Assembly: GCF_016482825.1 (NCBI RefSeq)
Contig: NZ_JAEMNV010000011.1
Location: 1 to 64,000, forward strand
DNA length: 64,000 bases
DNA from: Antrihabitans stalagmiti
GTDB lineage: Bacteria; Actinomycetota; Actinomycetes; Mycobacteriales; Mycobacteriaceae
Reading direction: 5' to 3'
In this document: piece by piece, positions 28,032 through 37,264 of the stretch
Layout of the letters: every line of letters starts with the position of its first letter
Numbering within the stretch: the stretch's first letter is position 1
Notes under the pieces: generated by a model
Told to the model about the DNA's origin: nothing
Database searches by the model: none
The model's input: only the letters and a program-made list of their open reading frames with translations
Made by a program: the position numbers and the translations under genes

Positions 28032-28072
28032 AATCGGGCCTGTGGTCGAGTAATTCGACTGCAGGCCCGATT
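28032..28072. terminator. Bidirectional terminator between NRPS and cysA
   Basis: AATCGGGCCT (28032-28041) and AGGCCCGATT (28063-28072) are perfect 10-bp arms, with an inner GTCGA/TCGAC stem in the loop. It separates two convergent genes. Confidence 0.85.
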
Positions 28073-28092
28073 GTCTACTCAGTCAGGAGTTG

Positions 28093-29142
28093 TCACTTCG
28101 ACAGCGACAACGTTTCGTCGGGCGCCGAATCGCCGGCGGCGTCGGCTACCCGCTCTGGCAACTTCGGAATACGAGTCGCCCGTGCGTAGACCGTCTCGCC
28201 GTCGCGCAGACCCAAGGCCTCGCTGTCGCCGCGCGTCACCTGCGCGGAGAACAGATCGCCCGTCGCTTCGTTACGTAGCTCGACACGGACTTCGAATCCC
28301 AGATAGACGACTCGCTCGACCGTCGCACGGGTGACACCTGCCGAATGTTGCGTACCTTCGTGCTCGACCAGTGCCATGCTCGGATCCCGGCCGAGACGAA
28401 TGTCGTGCGGACGGACCAGGTGCCCATTGAGCTTCGCGACCTCGCCGAGGAACGACATGACGAACTCGTTGGCGGGACGGTCGTAGAGGTCCTCCGGTGT
28501 GCCGACCTGTTCGATCCGCCCTTTGTTCAGCACGGCGATCCGGTCGGCGACGTCGAGCGCCTCCTGTTGATCGTGTGTAACCAGCACCGTGGTGACGTGC
28601 ACTTCCTCGTGCAGTCGGCGCAGCCATGTCCTCAGGTCGGCTCGGACTTTCGCGTCGAGCGCACCGAACGGCTCGTCGAGCAGCAGGACCTGCGGATCGA
28701 CGGCGAGCGCACGGGCCAGCGCCATCCGCTGCCGCTGTCCGCCTGAAAGCTGCGCTGGATAGCGGTGCTGAAATCCGGCCAGGCCGACGATCTTCAGCAG
28801 TTCGTCGACCCGCTTGTTGACCTCGTTCTTCGGGCGCTTGCGAATCTTGAGGCCGAAGGCCACGTTGTCGCGCACCGTCATGTGCTTGAACGCCGCGTAG
28901 TGCTGGAAGACGAAGCCGATGTCGCGCTTCTGCGGCGGCACCCGAGTGACGTCCTTGTCGGCGATGATCACGACACCGCTGTCGAGCGACTCGAGACCGG
29001 CGATCGAGCGCAACAGCGTCGACTTGCCGGAACCGGACGGTCCGAGCAGGGCGGTCAGCGAGCCGGACGGGATATCCAACGTCACGTCGTCGAGTGCCGC
29101 AAAGCTCCCGTAGTGCTTGTTCGCACCGGTAACGGTGATCAT
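28093..29142 (-). CDS. cysA: Sulfate ABC transporter ATP-binding protein
   Basis: ATPase of the sulfate/thiosulfate importer. Walker A GPSGSGKS, signature [15 protein letters not shown], Walker [13 protein letters not shown] and the H-loop VTHDQ are complete. A C-terminal TOBE-like regulatory domain follows (about 240-330). 349 aa. It overlaps cysW by 4 nt. The order sbp-cysT-cysW-cysA is that of Rv2400c-Rv2397c. Confidence 0.96.
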   Translation of the reverse strand: MITVTGANKHYGSFAALDDVTLDIPSGSLTALLGPSGSGKSTLLRSIAGLESLDSGVVIIADKDVTRVPPQKRDIGFVFQHYAAFKHMTVRDNVAFGLKIRKRPKNEVNKRVDELLKIVGLAGFQHRYPAQLSGGQRQRMALARALAVDPQVLLLDEPFGALDAKVRADLRTWLRRLHEEVHVTTVLVTHDQQEALDVADRIAVLNKGRIEQVGTPEDLYDRPANEFVMSFLGEVAKLNGHLVRPHDIRLGRDPSMALVEHEGTQHSAGVTRATVERVVYLGFEVRVELRNEATGDLFSAQVTRGDSEALGLRDGETVYARATRIPKLPERVADAAGDSAPDETLSLSK

Positions 29143-29945
29143 TTGGTACTCCTCTTGCGGTCCAAGGCGGTCATCGCCAACAGCACTATCAACGCGATTC
29201 CCATCAGCAACGTCGCCGCCGAGTAGGCGCCGAAGGTGTTGTGGTCGTCGATGTAGCGCGAGTGCACGAGCAACGTCAACGTTTGCGAGACGCCGGGGAA
29301 GCCCGACGACACCATGATGACAGCGCCGAACTCACCCAGCGAGCGTGCGACGGTCAGCACGACGCCGTAGGTCAGGCCCCACCGAATGGCGGGCAGGGTG
29401 ATACGCCAGAAGGTCTGCCAGGTATTGGCACCGAGCGTTGCCGCTGCCTGCTCCTGATCGTCGCCGATCTCGTGCAGGACCGGTTCGACCTCGCGAACGA
29501 CGAACGGCAACGTGACGAAGATCGTCGCGATCACCATTCCTGGCAAGCCGAAGATCACCTTGAACCCGAGGCTTTCGATGCCTCCGAACCAGCCGTTCAC
29601 ACCCCACAGCAGGATCAGCGATACGCCGACGACGATGGGCGACACTGCGAACGGCAGGTCGACGATCCCCTGCACGATTCCTCGCCCTGGGAATCGACCG
29701 CGGACGAGCGCCAACGCCGTCACGATCCCGAAGACGACGTTGATCGGAACGACGATCGCCACGATCAGCAGCGACAGGTTGAACGCGGAAATGGCGGCAG
29801 GCGTGCTGATCGAGTCGATGAACGCACCGATACCGCGCTCGAACGTCCGAAACAGGATCAGGCCGATCGGCAACAGCAGCAGGATGAACAGATATCCGAG
29901 CGCGATGACGCGCATCGTGATGCGAGATTTCGTGGAGATGTTCAC
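29139..29945 (-). CDS. cysW: Sulfate ABC transporter permease CysW
   Basis: A 268-aa permease with six predicted membrane helices and the EAA-type loop around [20 protein letters not shown]. The block [19 protein letters not shown] is characteristic of the CysW/CysT pair. Overlaps both neighbours by 4 nt (ATGA), so the importer subunits are translated together. Confidence 0.95.
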   Translation of the reverse strand: MNISTKSRITMRVIALGYLFILLLLPIGLILFRTFERGIGAFIDSISTPAAISAFNLSLLIVAIVVPINVVFGIVTALALVRGRFPGRGIVQGIVDLPFAVSPIVVGVSLILLWGVNGWFGGIESLGFKVIFGLPGMVIATIFVTLPFVVREVEPVLHEIGDDQEQAAATLGANTWQTFWRITLPAIRWGLTYGVVLTVARSLGEFGAVIMVSSGFPGVSQTLTLLVHSRYIDDHNTFGAYSAATLLMGIALIVLLAMTALDRKRSTK

Positions 29946-30856
29946 GGTGCCGCCTGTTCTTTCCGAAGGCTCCGCTCGGCGAACACCCGCAGCAGCAACA
30001 GTGTGACGAATGCGACCGCGAGCAACGCGACCGATTCAGCAGCGGCGTTCAACGGTCGGTCGATCTCGATCTGCTGCTGAATGTGCTGCGACGTCACCTG
30101 GGTCAGTCGCGGGATGTTGCCACCGATCAGGACAACCGATCCGTACTCGCCGATAGCGCGCGCAAACGCGAGACCGGCGCCGCTGATGATGGCAGGCGCC
30201 AAGGTCGGCAACAGCACCTTGCGGAAGGTCGTCCAGTTGTCGGCGCCGAGCGACGCCGCCGCCTCTTCGACTTCCCGGTCGGCTTCGATCAGCACGGGCT
30301 GGACGGACCGAACGACGAAGGGCAGCGTCACGAAGGTCAATGCGACGACAAGACCGGGCTTGGTCGCATTCAGATGAATGTCGATCGGACTTTCCGGACC
30401 GTAGAGCGAAAGCAGCACGATGCTCGCCACGATCGTCGGCAGCGCGAACGGTAAGTCGATGAGCGCGTTGACAATTCGCTTACCCGGGAACTCGTCGCGC
30501 ACCAGCACCCAAGCGATGAGTGTGCCCATCACGACGTTGATCAGCGCCACGACGATCGAGACACCGATCGTGACCCGCAGCGCAGCAAGAGCGACGGGAG
30601 CGGTGACCGCGTCCCAGAATCCGCCGATGCCCTCTTCGAACGACGTCACCGTCAACGCCGCGAGCGGCAACAGGACGATGACGCTGAGCCACAACATCGC
30701 GACCGCGATGCCGAGGGGTCCGACGGTGCCGGTCACCTTGAACAAGACGCGGCGCGGTTTCCCGCCGCCGGGTGACCCGGGAGATTTGATGACGGCGGGG
30801 CCGGAGCCCGGCGCGTTCGCGCCGGACTCCGTCGCCGTTCGATCGATGTTTGTCAC
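29942..30856 (-). CDS. cysT: Sulfate ABC transporter permease CysT (CysU)
   Basis: Second permease of the sulfate importer, 304 aa, with six predicted helices and the EAA loop LGADNWTTFRKVLLPTLAPA. ARAIGEYGSVVLIGGNIP is the CysT signature. An N-terminal cytoplasmic extension of about 35 Gly/Pro/Lys-rich residues precedes the first helix. Followed by cysW with a 4-nt overlap. Confidence 0.95.
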   Translation of the reverse strand: MTNIDRTATESGANAPGSGPAVIKSPGSPGGGKPRRVLFKVTGTVGPLGIAVAMLWLSVIVLLPLAALTVTSFEEGIGGFWDAVTAPVALAALRVTIGVSIVVALINVVMGTLIAWVLVRDEFPGKRIVNALIDLPFALPTIVASIVLLSLYGPESPIDIHLNATKPGLVVALTFVTLPFVVRSVQPVLIEADREVEEAAASLGADNWTTFRKVLLPTLAPAIISGAGLAFARAIGEYGSVVLIGGNIPRLTQVTSQHIQQQIEIDRPLNAAAESVALLAVAFVTLLLLRVFAERSLRKEQAAP

Positions 30857-30883
30857 AGCTGATCCCGTGCTACAGCCGACCGA

Positions 30884-31915
30884 CTACTTCGTCGCCGCGT
30901 CGTAGATCACGGCGATCGAACCGGTGTCCTTGGCGAACAGCTCCGTGTCGACCGTCTTCCAGCCACCGAGATCGGCGATCGTCCAGAGCTTCTCCGGGGT
31001 CGGGAAGTCTGCGGCGAATTCTTCCGCGACGGCCGGATCGACCGGGCGGAATCCTGCCTGTGCCCACGCCTGCTGGCCTTCCTTGGTGTAGAGGAAGTCC
31101 TTGAACGCCTTGGCCTTTTCGAGGTTCTTGCTGGTCTTGATGACAGCGACCGGATTCTCGATCTTGAAGGTCGTTGCCGGCGTCACGTGCTCGACGGGAT
31201 CGCCGTTGCGCTCGGCGAAAAGTGCTTCGTTCTCGTAGCTGAGCAGCACGTCGCCCGTCCCCTGCAGGAACGTCTCGGTCGCTTCACGACCCGACTTCGG
31301 CTGCACCTTGACGTGCTCGCCGACCAGCTTGGACAGGTAGTCCAGGCCTGCCTGCGGGTTCTTGCCACCTTCGCTCTTGTCCGCGTACGGGGCGAGCAGG
31401 TTCCACTTGGCCGAGCCCGAGCTGAACGGGTTCGGGGTGACCACCTCGAGGCCGGGCTGCAGCAGGTCGTCCCACGTCTTGATGTTCTTCGGGTTGCCCT
31501 TGCGAACGACGATCGTCACAACCGATCCGAACGGAACACCCTTGTTGGCGTCTTCGTTCCAATTCGCCTCGACGAGCCCTGCGTCGACGAGCCTGGTGAC
31601 GTCGGGTTCGACCGAGAAGTTCACGACGTCCGCCTCGGCGCCGTCCTTCACCTTGCGGGACTGGTCCCCGGAGGCACCGTAGGACTGCTGGAACGTCACG
31701 TTCTTGCCCTCTTCGGTGGCGTTGAAGGCCGGGATGACCTTGTCGAAGCCAACCTTCGGCACCGCGTAGGCGAAGAGGTTGATGGTGCCACCGCTGCCGT
31801 CGCCCGAACCACCGTCGGCGCCGACCGTGTCACTGGCACCGCCGCTGCACGCAGTGAGGGCGACCGCACCGATCGTTGCCAGAGCGGTAGCGAAGTAACG
31901 AGAACTGCGTCTCAT
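30884..31915 (-). CDS. subI: Sulfate-binding lipoprotein of the ABC importer
   Basis: Extracytoplasmic solute-binding protein, anchored as a lipoprotein: lipobox LTAC-SGG with the lipid Cys at residue 23. The mature part has FQQSYGASGDQSRKV, VNFSVEPDVTRLV and NPFSSGSAKWNLL, blocks seen in sulfate/thiosulfate-binding proteins. ATG 31915 gives a normal signal peptide (343 aa); ATG 31933 would add six residues. Neither has a strong ribosome site. First gene of the importer operon. Confidence 0.93.
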   Translation of the reverse strand: MRRSSRYFATALATIGAVALTACSGGASDTVGADGGSGDGSGGTINLFAYAVPKVGFDKVIPAFNATEEGKNVTFQQSYGASGDQSRKVKDGAEADVVNFSVEPDVTRLVDAGLVEANWNEDANKGVPFGSVVTIVVRKGNPKNIKTWDDLLQPGLEVVTPNPFSSGSAKWNLLAPYADKSEGGKNPQAGLDYLSKLVGEHVKVQPKSGREATETFLQGTGDVLLSYENEALFAERNGDPVEHVTPATTFKIENPVAVIKTSKNLEKAKAFKDFLYTKEGQQAWAQAGFRPVDPAVAEEFAADFPTPEKLWTIADLGGWKTVDTELFAKDTGSIAVIYDAATK

Positions 31916-31933
31916 GGAAATTGAGCCTTTCAT

Positions 31934-32297
31934 AGCCGTTTCGTTGGAGCCGAATTCATTGGAGCTGATTCAAAAAGGACTGGTGTGCGAAGTGCCCCGA
32001 ACGGGCACGGCGCAGGTTGCCGCACATGTGCGCACGCAAAACTGGGCGAAGTCAGAGCAGGCGCGGGAATGGATTCACCGGCCGAGGCGCGCGACGCGGA
32101 AGGGTCAGCGACAGTCGACGTCAGCGACTGCAAGCATGCCGATAGCGATCAACGCCAAACGATGGCGGACCTTACCTACGACGTCAGCAGACACGCGGCA
32201 GACTTTAGCAGAGCACGGTCGACGCCTCGAATCGACGAGCTAGGCTGGGATTCGGTGCATGCCGGGGTATGTCGGGGGTCACAACGACGGGGGAAAC
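31934..32297. promoter_or_regulatory. Sulfate importer / protease intergenic region with two palindromes
   Basis: 364 bases without a supported gene, between divergent subI and the M48-like gene. Two perfect symmetric elements stand close together: GTGCCC-CGAAC-GGGCAC at 31992-32008 and CGCACATGTGCG at 32021-32032. Both are about 80-120 bp upstream of subI and are candidate operators for sulfur control. No Cys-rich leader ORF comparable to that of sirA was found. Confidence 0.5.
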
Positions 32298-33368
32298 ATG
32301 GCTGAGAGTCCTGATCGGACGCGGACGCGGTTGCCGGGAATCAGCTCGCGCGCGTGGGAGCATCCCGCGGATCGGACCGCGTTGGTGACGCTGAGGTCGC
32401 TTTCGGGTTTCGACACCGTCCTCAAAACCCTGTCCGGGTTGTTCAGGGAGCGTCAGCATCGCCTGATGTATCTGGCGACGTCGGTTCGAGTCGATGCTCG
32501 GCAATTCAGAAGCATCCACGACCTGCGTGAAGACTGTGTCTCGATACTGGACGCGAGCACGACACCGGAATTTTTCGTACTGCAAGACCCGCAGCCGAAT
32601 GCGTTCACCATCGGGATGGACACGCCGTTCGTCGTGCTCACGACCGGGATGATCGACCTGATGGACTACGAGGAGCTTCGGTTCGTCGTCGGTCACGAAC
32701 TGGGCCATGCCCTTTCGGGGCATGCCGTTTACCGGACCGTCCTGCTTCACCTGATGCGCCTTGCAGGCAGTATCGGGTGGATGCCGGTGGGCGGCTGGGC
32801 TTTACGCGCCATCGTGGCAGCGCTGATGGAGTGGAGTCGCAAGTCCGAGCTGTCAGGCGACCGCGCCGGTCTGCTCTGCAGCCAGGATCCCGACGCTGCT
32901 ATCCGTGTCCAGATGAAACTTGCGGGCGGACCACGGCTCGCATCGATGAACACAGTCGCATTCCTGGAACAGGCCGCCGAATACGAGGCGTCCGGCGATC
33001 TGCGCGACGGCGTCCTCAAACTGCTCAATCTCGAGCTGCAGACCCACCCGTTCTCGGTGTTGCGGGCAGCTGAATTGCGGAAGTGGGTGAAGAGCGGCGA
33101 ATACCGCCGCATTCTCGAGGGCGACTACCCACTGCGAGCCGACGACAAGTCAGCCTCGATCGGCGACGAGATTCGTGGTGCGGCGCGCAGCTACAAGGAG
33201 TCGTTCGATCAGTCGGAAGACCCGCTGATCCGCACGGTCCGCGACGTCGGTCGCGATTTCGGCACAGCAGCTCAGACGGTCGGCGACGGTATCAACGACG
33301 TCGTGTCGAACATCTCGAGCAAGCTAGCCGACTGGCGCGTCAATCGGGATCGTAACGACGACAACTGA
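32298..33368 (+). CDS. M48-family zinc metalloprotease-like protein
   Basis: A 356-aa protein with the zinc motif HELGH in VVGHELGHALSGH, and a downstream ELSGDRAGL that supplies the third Glu ligand, as in peptidase family M48. Two hydrophobic stretches follow the HExxH (LHLMRLAGSIGWMPVGGWALRAI region), suggesting membrane contact. The C-terminus is charged and predicted helical. ATG 32298 follows GGGGGAAAC and is preferred to 32259. Similar proteins occur in actinobacteria without known substrates. Confidence 0.85.
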   Translation: MAESPDRTRTRLPGISSRAWEHPADRTALVTLRSLSGFDTVLKTLSGLFRERQHRLMYLATSVRVDARQFRSIHDLREDCVSILDASTTPEFFVLQDPQPNAFTIGMDTPFVVLTTGMIDLMDYEELRFVVGHELGHALSGHAVYRTVLLHLMRLAGSIGWMPVGGWALRAIVAALMEWSRKSELSGDRAGLLCSQDPDAAIRVQMKLAGGPRLASMNTVAFLEQAAEYEASGDLRDGVLKLLNLELQTHPFSVLRAAELRKWVKSGEYRRILEGDYPLRADDKSASIGDEIRGAARSYKESFDQSEDPLIRTVRDVGRDFGTAAQTVGDGINDVVSNISSKLADWRVNRDRNDDN

Positions 33369-33369
33369 G

Positions 33370-33447
33370 CTATCGCGTCAACAGCCAGGCGACTATCACC
33401 AGAAGCAAAAGGGCCATCAGGGCCAAGGTCACACGTGAGCGCGGCAT
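33370..33447 (-). CDS. 25-aa single-helix membrane peptide
   Basis: MPRSRV followed by a hydrophobic segment of about 17 residues (TLALMALLLLVIVAWLL) and a final Thr-Arg. Its ATG overlaps the stop of the preceding gene as TGATG, typical of translational coupling. It is too short for most gene callers. Coding is supported by the coupling and the clean membrane-helix pattern; function unknown. Confidence 0.5.
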   Translation of the reverse strand: MPRSRVTLALMALLLLVIVAWLLTR

Positions 33448-33626
33448 CACTGATCCGAGCCACGGCCGAGGACACGGAGCAGAGCGTCGAGCCCACGATC
33501 CAGTCCGGTTGCGATTGCCAAGGCCAGCGGAACAGTCAACACCATCACCAAGATGAACTGCGGGATGAAGGGCAACCCCGCAATCCACAGTTCGAATTCG
33601 TCCCACCAACCAGCAATACGATCCAC
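33447..33626 (-). CDS. 59-aa membrane protein (Rv2401A-like position)
   Basis: Starting at GTG 33626, the frame reads an amphipathic acidic N-terminus (RIAGWWDEFELWIAGLPF), a transmembrane helix (FILVMVLTVPLALAIAT) and a basic tail ending RVLGRGSDQ. It has good G/C third positions and is not explained by another gene. The place between the sulfate importer and the GH15 gene matches the small membrane protein Rv2401A of M. tuberculosis. It is coupled to the 25-aa peptide. Confidence 0.6.
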   Translation of the reverse strand: MDRIAGWWDEFELWIAGLPFIPQFILVMVLTVPLALAIATGLDRGLDALLRVLGRGSDQ

Positions 33627-33734
33627 GCCGTCAGCCTATCGTTCACCGCACCCGGCACCGACCGCACCGACTTTTAACGACGTGTAAACGCGTTTCGCGC
33701 CAGGCGACGGACATCCGTCGGCGATGATGTGCGA

Positions 33735-35771
33735 ATGGCGCCAACAGACGAGCCCTCCGAGACCGAATCCCTGGCTCATCCGGGTGATTTGTCCCTTTCC
33801 GTAGGTAGCAACGGTGCTGCGGCCAGCGGCCTGGAATCCGAGGGCAAGGCACTTGCTCTCATTCCGCCGCACCGCAGTACATTCCCGCCGATCGACGACT
33901 ACGCGTTCCTGTCCGACTGCGAAGTCACCTGCTTGATCGCGCGCAACGGCGCTGTCGAGTGGATGTGTGTGCCACGCCCGGACTCCCCCAGCGTCTTCGG
34001 TGCCGTGCTCGACCGCAGCGCAGGACATTTCCGGATCGGGCCGTACGGGCAGAACGTGCCTGCGGCCCGCCGGTATCTGCCCGGCGGTCTGATCGTCGAG
34101 ACGACGTGGCAGACCGAGACCGGCTGGCTGATCGTTCGTGACGCGCTCGTCCTCGGTCCCTGGCACAACACCGACGAACGATCGAAGACGCACAAGCGCA
34201 CACCGATGGACTGGGATGCCGAACACATCCTGCTGCGCACGGTGAAGTGCGTGAGCGGTGTCGTCGAACTCGAGATGAGCTGCGAGCCTGCTTTCGACTA
34301 CCACCGACTGCCCGCCAACTGGGAGTACACCGGCAAGGTCTACGAAGAAGCGACTGCAACCTGCGAAGTGAGCGCGGAAGGCGATCACCCGACGTTGCGT
34401 TTGACGACGGACCTTCGCATCGGTCTGGAAGGCCGCGAAGCCCGCGCCCGCACCCGCATGGTGGAAGGCGATAACGTCTACGTCGCATTGTCGTGGTCCG
34501 ACCTGCCTGCGCCGCAGTCTTTCGCGGAAGCAGAAAAGAAGATGTGGCAGACGGCCGAGTGTTGGCGACAGTGGATCACCATCGGCCGGTTCCCCGATCA
34601 CCCGTGGCGCGGTTATCTGCAACGCAGCGCTCTCACCCTCAAGGGCCTCACCTACGCCCCAACCGGCGCCCTGCTCGCCGCTTCGACGACCTCGTTGCCC
34701 GAAACCCCGGGCGGCGAACGTAACTGGGACTACAGATACGCGTGGGTCCGCGATTCGACCTTCGCTCTGTGGGGTCTCTACACCCTCGGCCTCGACCGCG
34801 AGGCCAACGACTTCTTCGCCTTCATCTCCGACGTCAGCCAGGGCAGCAACGGCGACCTCAACCCGCTGCAGGTCATGTACGGCGTCGGCGGCGAACGGAC
34901 GCTCCACGAAGAGGAGCTAGGTCATCTGTCCGGATACGACGGCGCCAAGCCCGTCCGGATAGGAAACGGTGCCTTCGACCAGGAACAGCACGACATCTGG
35001 GGAACCATGCTCGACTCGGTGTACCTGCACGTGCGGTCGAAGGAACAGGTGCCGGAGACCCTGTGGCCATTGCTCAAGCGTCAGGTCGAAGAAGCTGTCA
35101 AGCATTGGCGCGAACCCGACCGCGGTATCTGGGAGGTCCGCGGCGAACCGCAGCACTTCACGTCGTCGAAAGTCATGTGCTGGGTAGCACTGGATCGTGG
35201 CGCCAAGTTGGCCGTACTCCATGGTGAGAAGAAGTACGCCGAGCAATGGGCGGAACTGGCCGAGGAGATCAAAGCCGACATCCTCGAAAACGGCGTCGAC
35301 TCCCGCGGAGTCTTCACCCAGTCCTACGGCAGCGAATCCCTCGACGCATCGTTGCTGCTCGTACCGCTGCTTCGATTCCTGCCCGCGACCGACAAACGAG
35401 TCAGAGCGACGGTTATCGCAATCGCCGACGAACTGACCGAGGACGGACTCGTTCTGCGCTACCGAGTCGAGACGACAGACGACGGACTATCCGGCGAAGA
35501 GGGCACGTTCACGATCTGCTCGTTCTGGCTGGTATCCGCACTGGTCGAGATCGGTGAACTCGACAGAGCGAGACGACTCTGCGAGCGATTGCTCGGTTAC
35601 GCAAGTCCGCTCAAGCTCTACGCGGAAGAGATCGACACCAAGACAGGCCGTCATCTCGGCAACTTCCCGCAGGCCTTCACACACCTGGCGCTCATCAACG
35701 CTGTTGTGCACGTGATTCGGGCCGAGGAAGCCGACCGGAGTGGCCAGTTCAAGCCTGCGCACTCGACGTAG
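33735..35771 (+). CDS. GH15 family trehalase / glucoamylase-like hydrolase
   Basis: A 678-aa protein: an N-terminal beta-sandwich (about 35-300) and a C-terminal (alpha/alpha)6 barrel. RNWDYRYAWVRDSTF is the substrate-binding signature, GNGAFDQEQHDIWG and the acidic EEGTFTICSFW region fit the catalytic site of GH15. The position matches Rv2402, whose mycobacterial relatives act as trehalase, so trehalose hydrolysis is the best guess; glucoamylase activity is possible. The first 40 residues are low-complexity. ATG 33735 or GTG 33729 may be the start. A very strong terminator follows. Confidence 0.9.
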   Translation: MAPTDEPSETESLAHPGDLSLSVGSNGAAASGLESEGKALALIPPHRSTFPPIDDYAFLSDCEVTCLIARNGAVEWMCVPRPDSPSVFGAVLDRSAGHFRIGPYGQNVPAARRYLPGGLIVETTWQTETGWLIVRDALVLGPWHNTDERSKTHKRTPMDWDAEHILLRTVKCVSGVVELEMSCEPAFDYHRLPANWEYTGKVYEEATATCEVSAEGDHPTLRLTTDLRIGLEGREARARTRMVEGDNVYVALSWSDLPAPQSFAEAEKKMWQTAECWRQWITIGRFPDHPWRGYLQRSALTLKGLTYAPTGALLAASTTSLPETPGGERNWDYRYAWVRDSTFALWGLYTLGLDREANDFFAFISDVSQGSNGDLNPLQVMYGVGGERTLHEEELGHLSGYDGAKPVRIGNGAFDQEQHDIWGTMLDSVYLHVRSKEQVPETLWPLLKRQVEEAVKHWREPDRGIWEVRGEPQHFTSSKVMCWVALDRGAKLAVLHGEKKYAEQWAELAEEIKADILENGVDSRGVFTQSYGSESLDASLLLVPLLRFLPATDKRVRATVIAIADELTEDGLVLRYRVETTDDGLSGEEGTFTICSFWLVSALVEIGELDRARRLCERLLGYASPLKLYAEEIDTKTGRHLGNFPQAFTHLALINAVVHVIRAEEADRSGQFKPAHST

Positions 35772-35785
35772 GCGTTCGAAACAAG

Positions 35786-35816
35786 CAGTGGCGGCGCCCA
35801 TCGGGCGCCGCCACTG
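35786..35816 (+). terminator. Strong intrinsic terminator after the GH15 gene
   Basis: CAGTGGCGGCGCCC, a three-base ATC loop, and GGGCGCCGCCACTG form a perfect 14-bp hairpin, followed by TTCTTCGTTT. It also faces the convergent gene ending at 35848. Confidence 0.9.
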
Positions 35817-35847
35817 TTCTTCGTTTGTGGAAGTCGGGTTGAACCGG

Positions 35848-36282
35848 TCAGCCTGCGAGGAGGTGGACCTCTGCGAGTTCGACCTGCGGCGCTGGTGGCA
35901 GCGGCGAACCGATGATCTTCATACGGAGCGAGTGGCGGAACTCGGTGAGCACGCCGACCGCGCGGTCGAGTTGCTCACGCGCAACGAACGCCGGCGTCAA
36001 CATCCACTCGACAAGGTCGACCATCCGCTGCACCGACTCGACGACAGCGTGAACTTCACGCCGCGTGTTGCCGATACCGGCAACCTCACGACGGCAATCG
36101 ACGATCAGCTGGTCGAGACGATCGGGGGTGACGTCGAGACGGTCGACGATATCGGCGATGTCGTCGAGAATCTGGGTCGCGGTTGTCGCAAGACCATCGG
36201 CCTGCATGATCGCCGAGTCTGCGTGGATTGCTGCCTTCGTCAGTCGACGTAGCCGACCAGGCGTTCCGGTATCTGTCACCAC
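35848..36282 (-). CDS. Helical hypothetical protein (144 aa)
   Basis: A predominantly alpha-helical soluble protein with heptad-like Leu/Ile/Val spacing (TQILDDIADIVDRLDVTPDRL, then VVESVQRMVDLVEWM) and no signal peptide. GTG 36282 has GAGGAG 10 nt upstream; the frame opens further to 36372, but the upstream part looks less like coding. Similar small helical proteins occur in mycolata as DUF-type proteins of unknown function. No link to the flanking genes is evident. Confidence 0.65.
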   Translation of the reverse strand: MVTDTGTPGRLRRLTKAAIHADSAIMQADGLATTATQILDDIADIVDRLDVTPDRLDQLIVDCRREVAGIGNTRREVHAVVESVQRMVDLVEWMLTPAFVAREQLDRAVGVLTEFRHSLRMKIIGSPLPPAPQVELAEVHLLAG

Positions 36283-36487
36283 GTGGGAACAGCTCCTCAC
36301 CCATGCTTGAAAGCGATCATTTGCCAGGTCAATGCTCAGCGATGGATCAACCGCTGCAGCCGACCGCTGCATGGGCCGAAACCTGCTGCGTGACCGGCAT
36401 ATACAACCCGGGCACTGGTTCCGCCCGGATGGTATGCCGAGACAACATAACGCGCCTCGGACACCGATCGTAGTATTTCGGAGTGAT

Positions 36488-37264
36488 TCATTTCACTTCG
36501 GCGCGTCGTCCCAGTACAGCGCCCGACGCGACACGCGGAGCGACGAGCGTGTCGATTTCGGCAGCGAACGTTTCTGCCGAAGCAGGAACCACACGTTTGG
36601 CCTTGTCACCCTTGACCACATACCGACCGTCGTCGACGAAATCGAACCAATGCGCCCTTCGGCCTGAGGTTGCTCTGGCATCGACGGCGACACCGTCGAA
36701 GACACCGATCTCGCCGACACACGTGCGCGGTCTGCGGAAGAAGCGGTCGAGCTGTTCGCGCGAGGTCACCTCGTTTGCCGGTCGCACATAGCTCTCCTCG
36801 GCTGCTGCTCCTGCCGATCTTTCCGCGATGAAGGCCCTGCGGTCGCCCGCCGCAGCGGGCGGCAACTCGGCGACGACGCACTGGGCGATGGTGTCTACGC
36901 TGCACCGGCGAATGGTCACCTCGCCGCTAGCCGTTTGTGAATCCGGGCGCTGAACCGCAAGCACAGCGGTCCGACCGCTGATGCCCGCGTGGATCCTGAT
37001 CGGTGTACGCAGTTCGGGGCCGGTAAAGCCGTGGACCTCGACGCGGATCTGTGGTTCGAGCAGCAGTGTCAGTGTGGTGCGAAACAGGCCGTCTGCCTGG
37101 ACCGCGAGCTGTTTACCTGCATCCAATCGCAGGGCGCGGACCTCCTCGGCGCTGCTGCCCGGCGCGCGAAAGGTGAATGGATACGGCATCCGGTCTCGTC
37201 CCAAAGCATGCAGAGCGACCGAGAACTCCAGTGCGCTGAGCTGCCAACCATCCGCGACGATCAT
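36488..37264 (-). CDS. EspG-like ESX-secretion-associated chaperone
   Basis: A 258-aa alpha/beta protein opening WQLSALEFSVALHALGRDRMPYPF, a start typical of EspG-family cytosolic chaperones that bind the helical tip of PPE proteins. Central strands (LLEPQIRVEVHGF, RTAVLAVQRP) and the GRYVVKGDKAKRVVPA end fit the EspG fold. It is coupled to the PPE-like gene by an ATGA overlap, which strongly suggests that protein is its client. No ESX ATPase or membrane component lies in the window. Confidence 0.75.
   Translation of the reverse strand: MIVADGWQLSALEFSVALHALGRDRMPYPFTFRAPGSSAEEVRALRLDAGKQLAVQADGLFRTTLTLLLEPQIRVEVHGFTGPELRTPIRIHAGISGRTAVLAVQRPDSQTASGEVTIRRCSVDTIAQCVVAELPPAAAGDRRAFIAERSAGAAAEESYVRPANEVTSREQLDRFFRRPRTCVGEIGVFDGVAVDARATSGRRAHWFDFVDDGRYVVKGDKAKRVVPASAETFAAEIDTLVAPRVASGAVLGRRAEVK

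Noticed and set aside
31930-32133. 67-codon minus frame whose stop overlaps an alternative subI start
   Set aside because: Only scattered Cys codons, no ribosome site and no conserved pattern; I do not regard it as a second Cys leader.
36303-36473. Short plus-strand frame with a Cys pair (AETCCVTG)
   Set aside because: No downstream plus-strand gene, no ribosome site, and both neighbours are on the minus strand.
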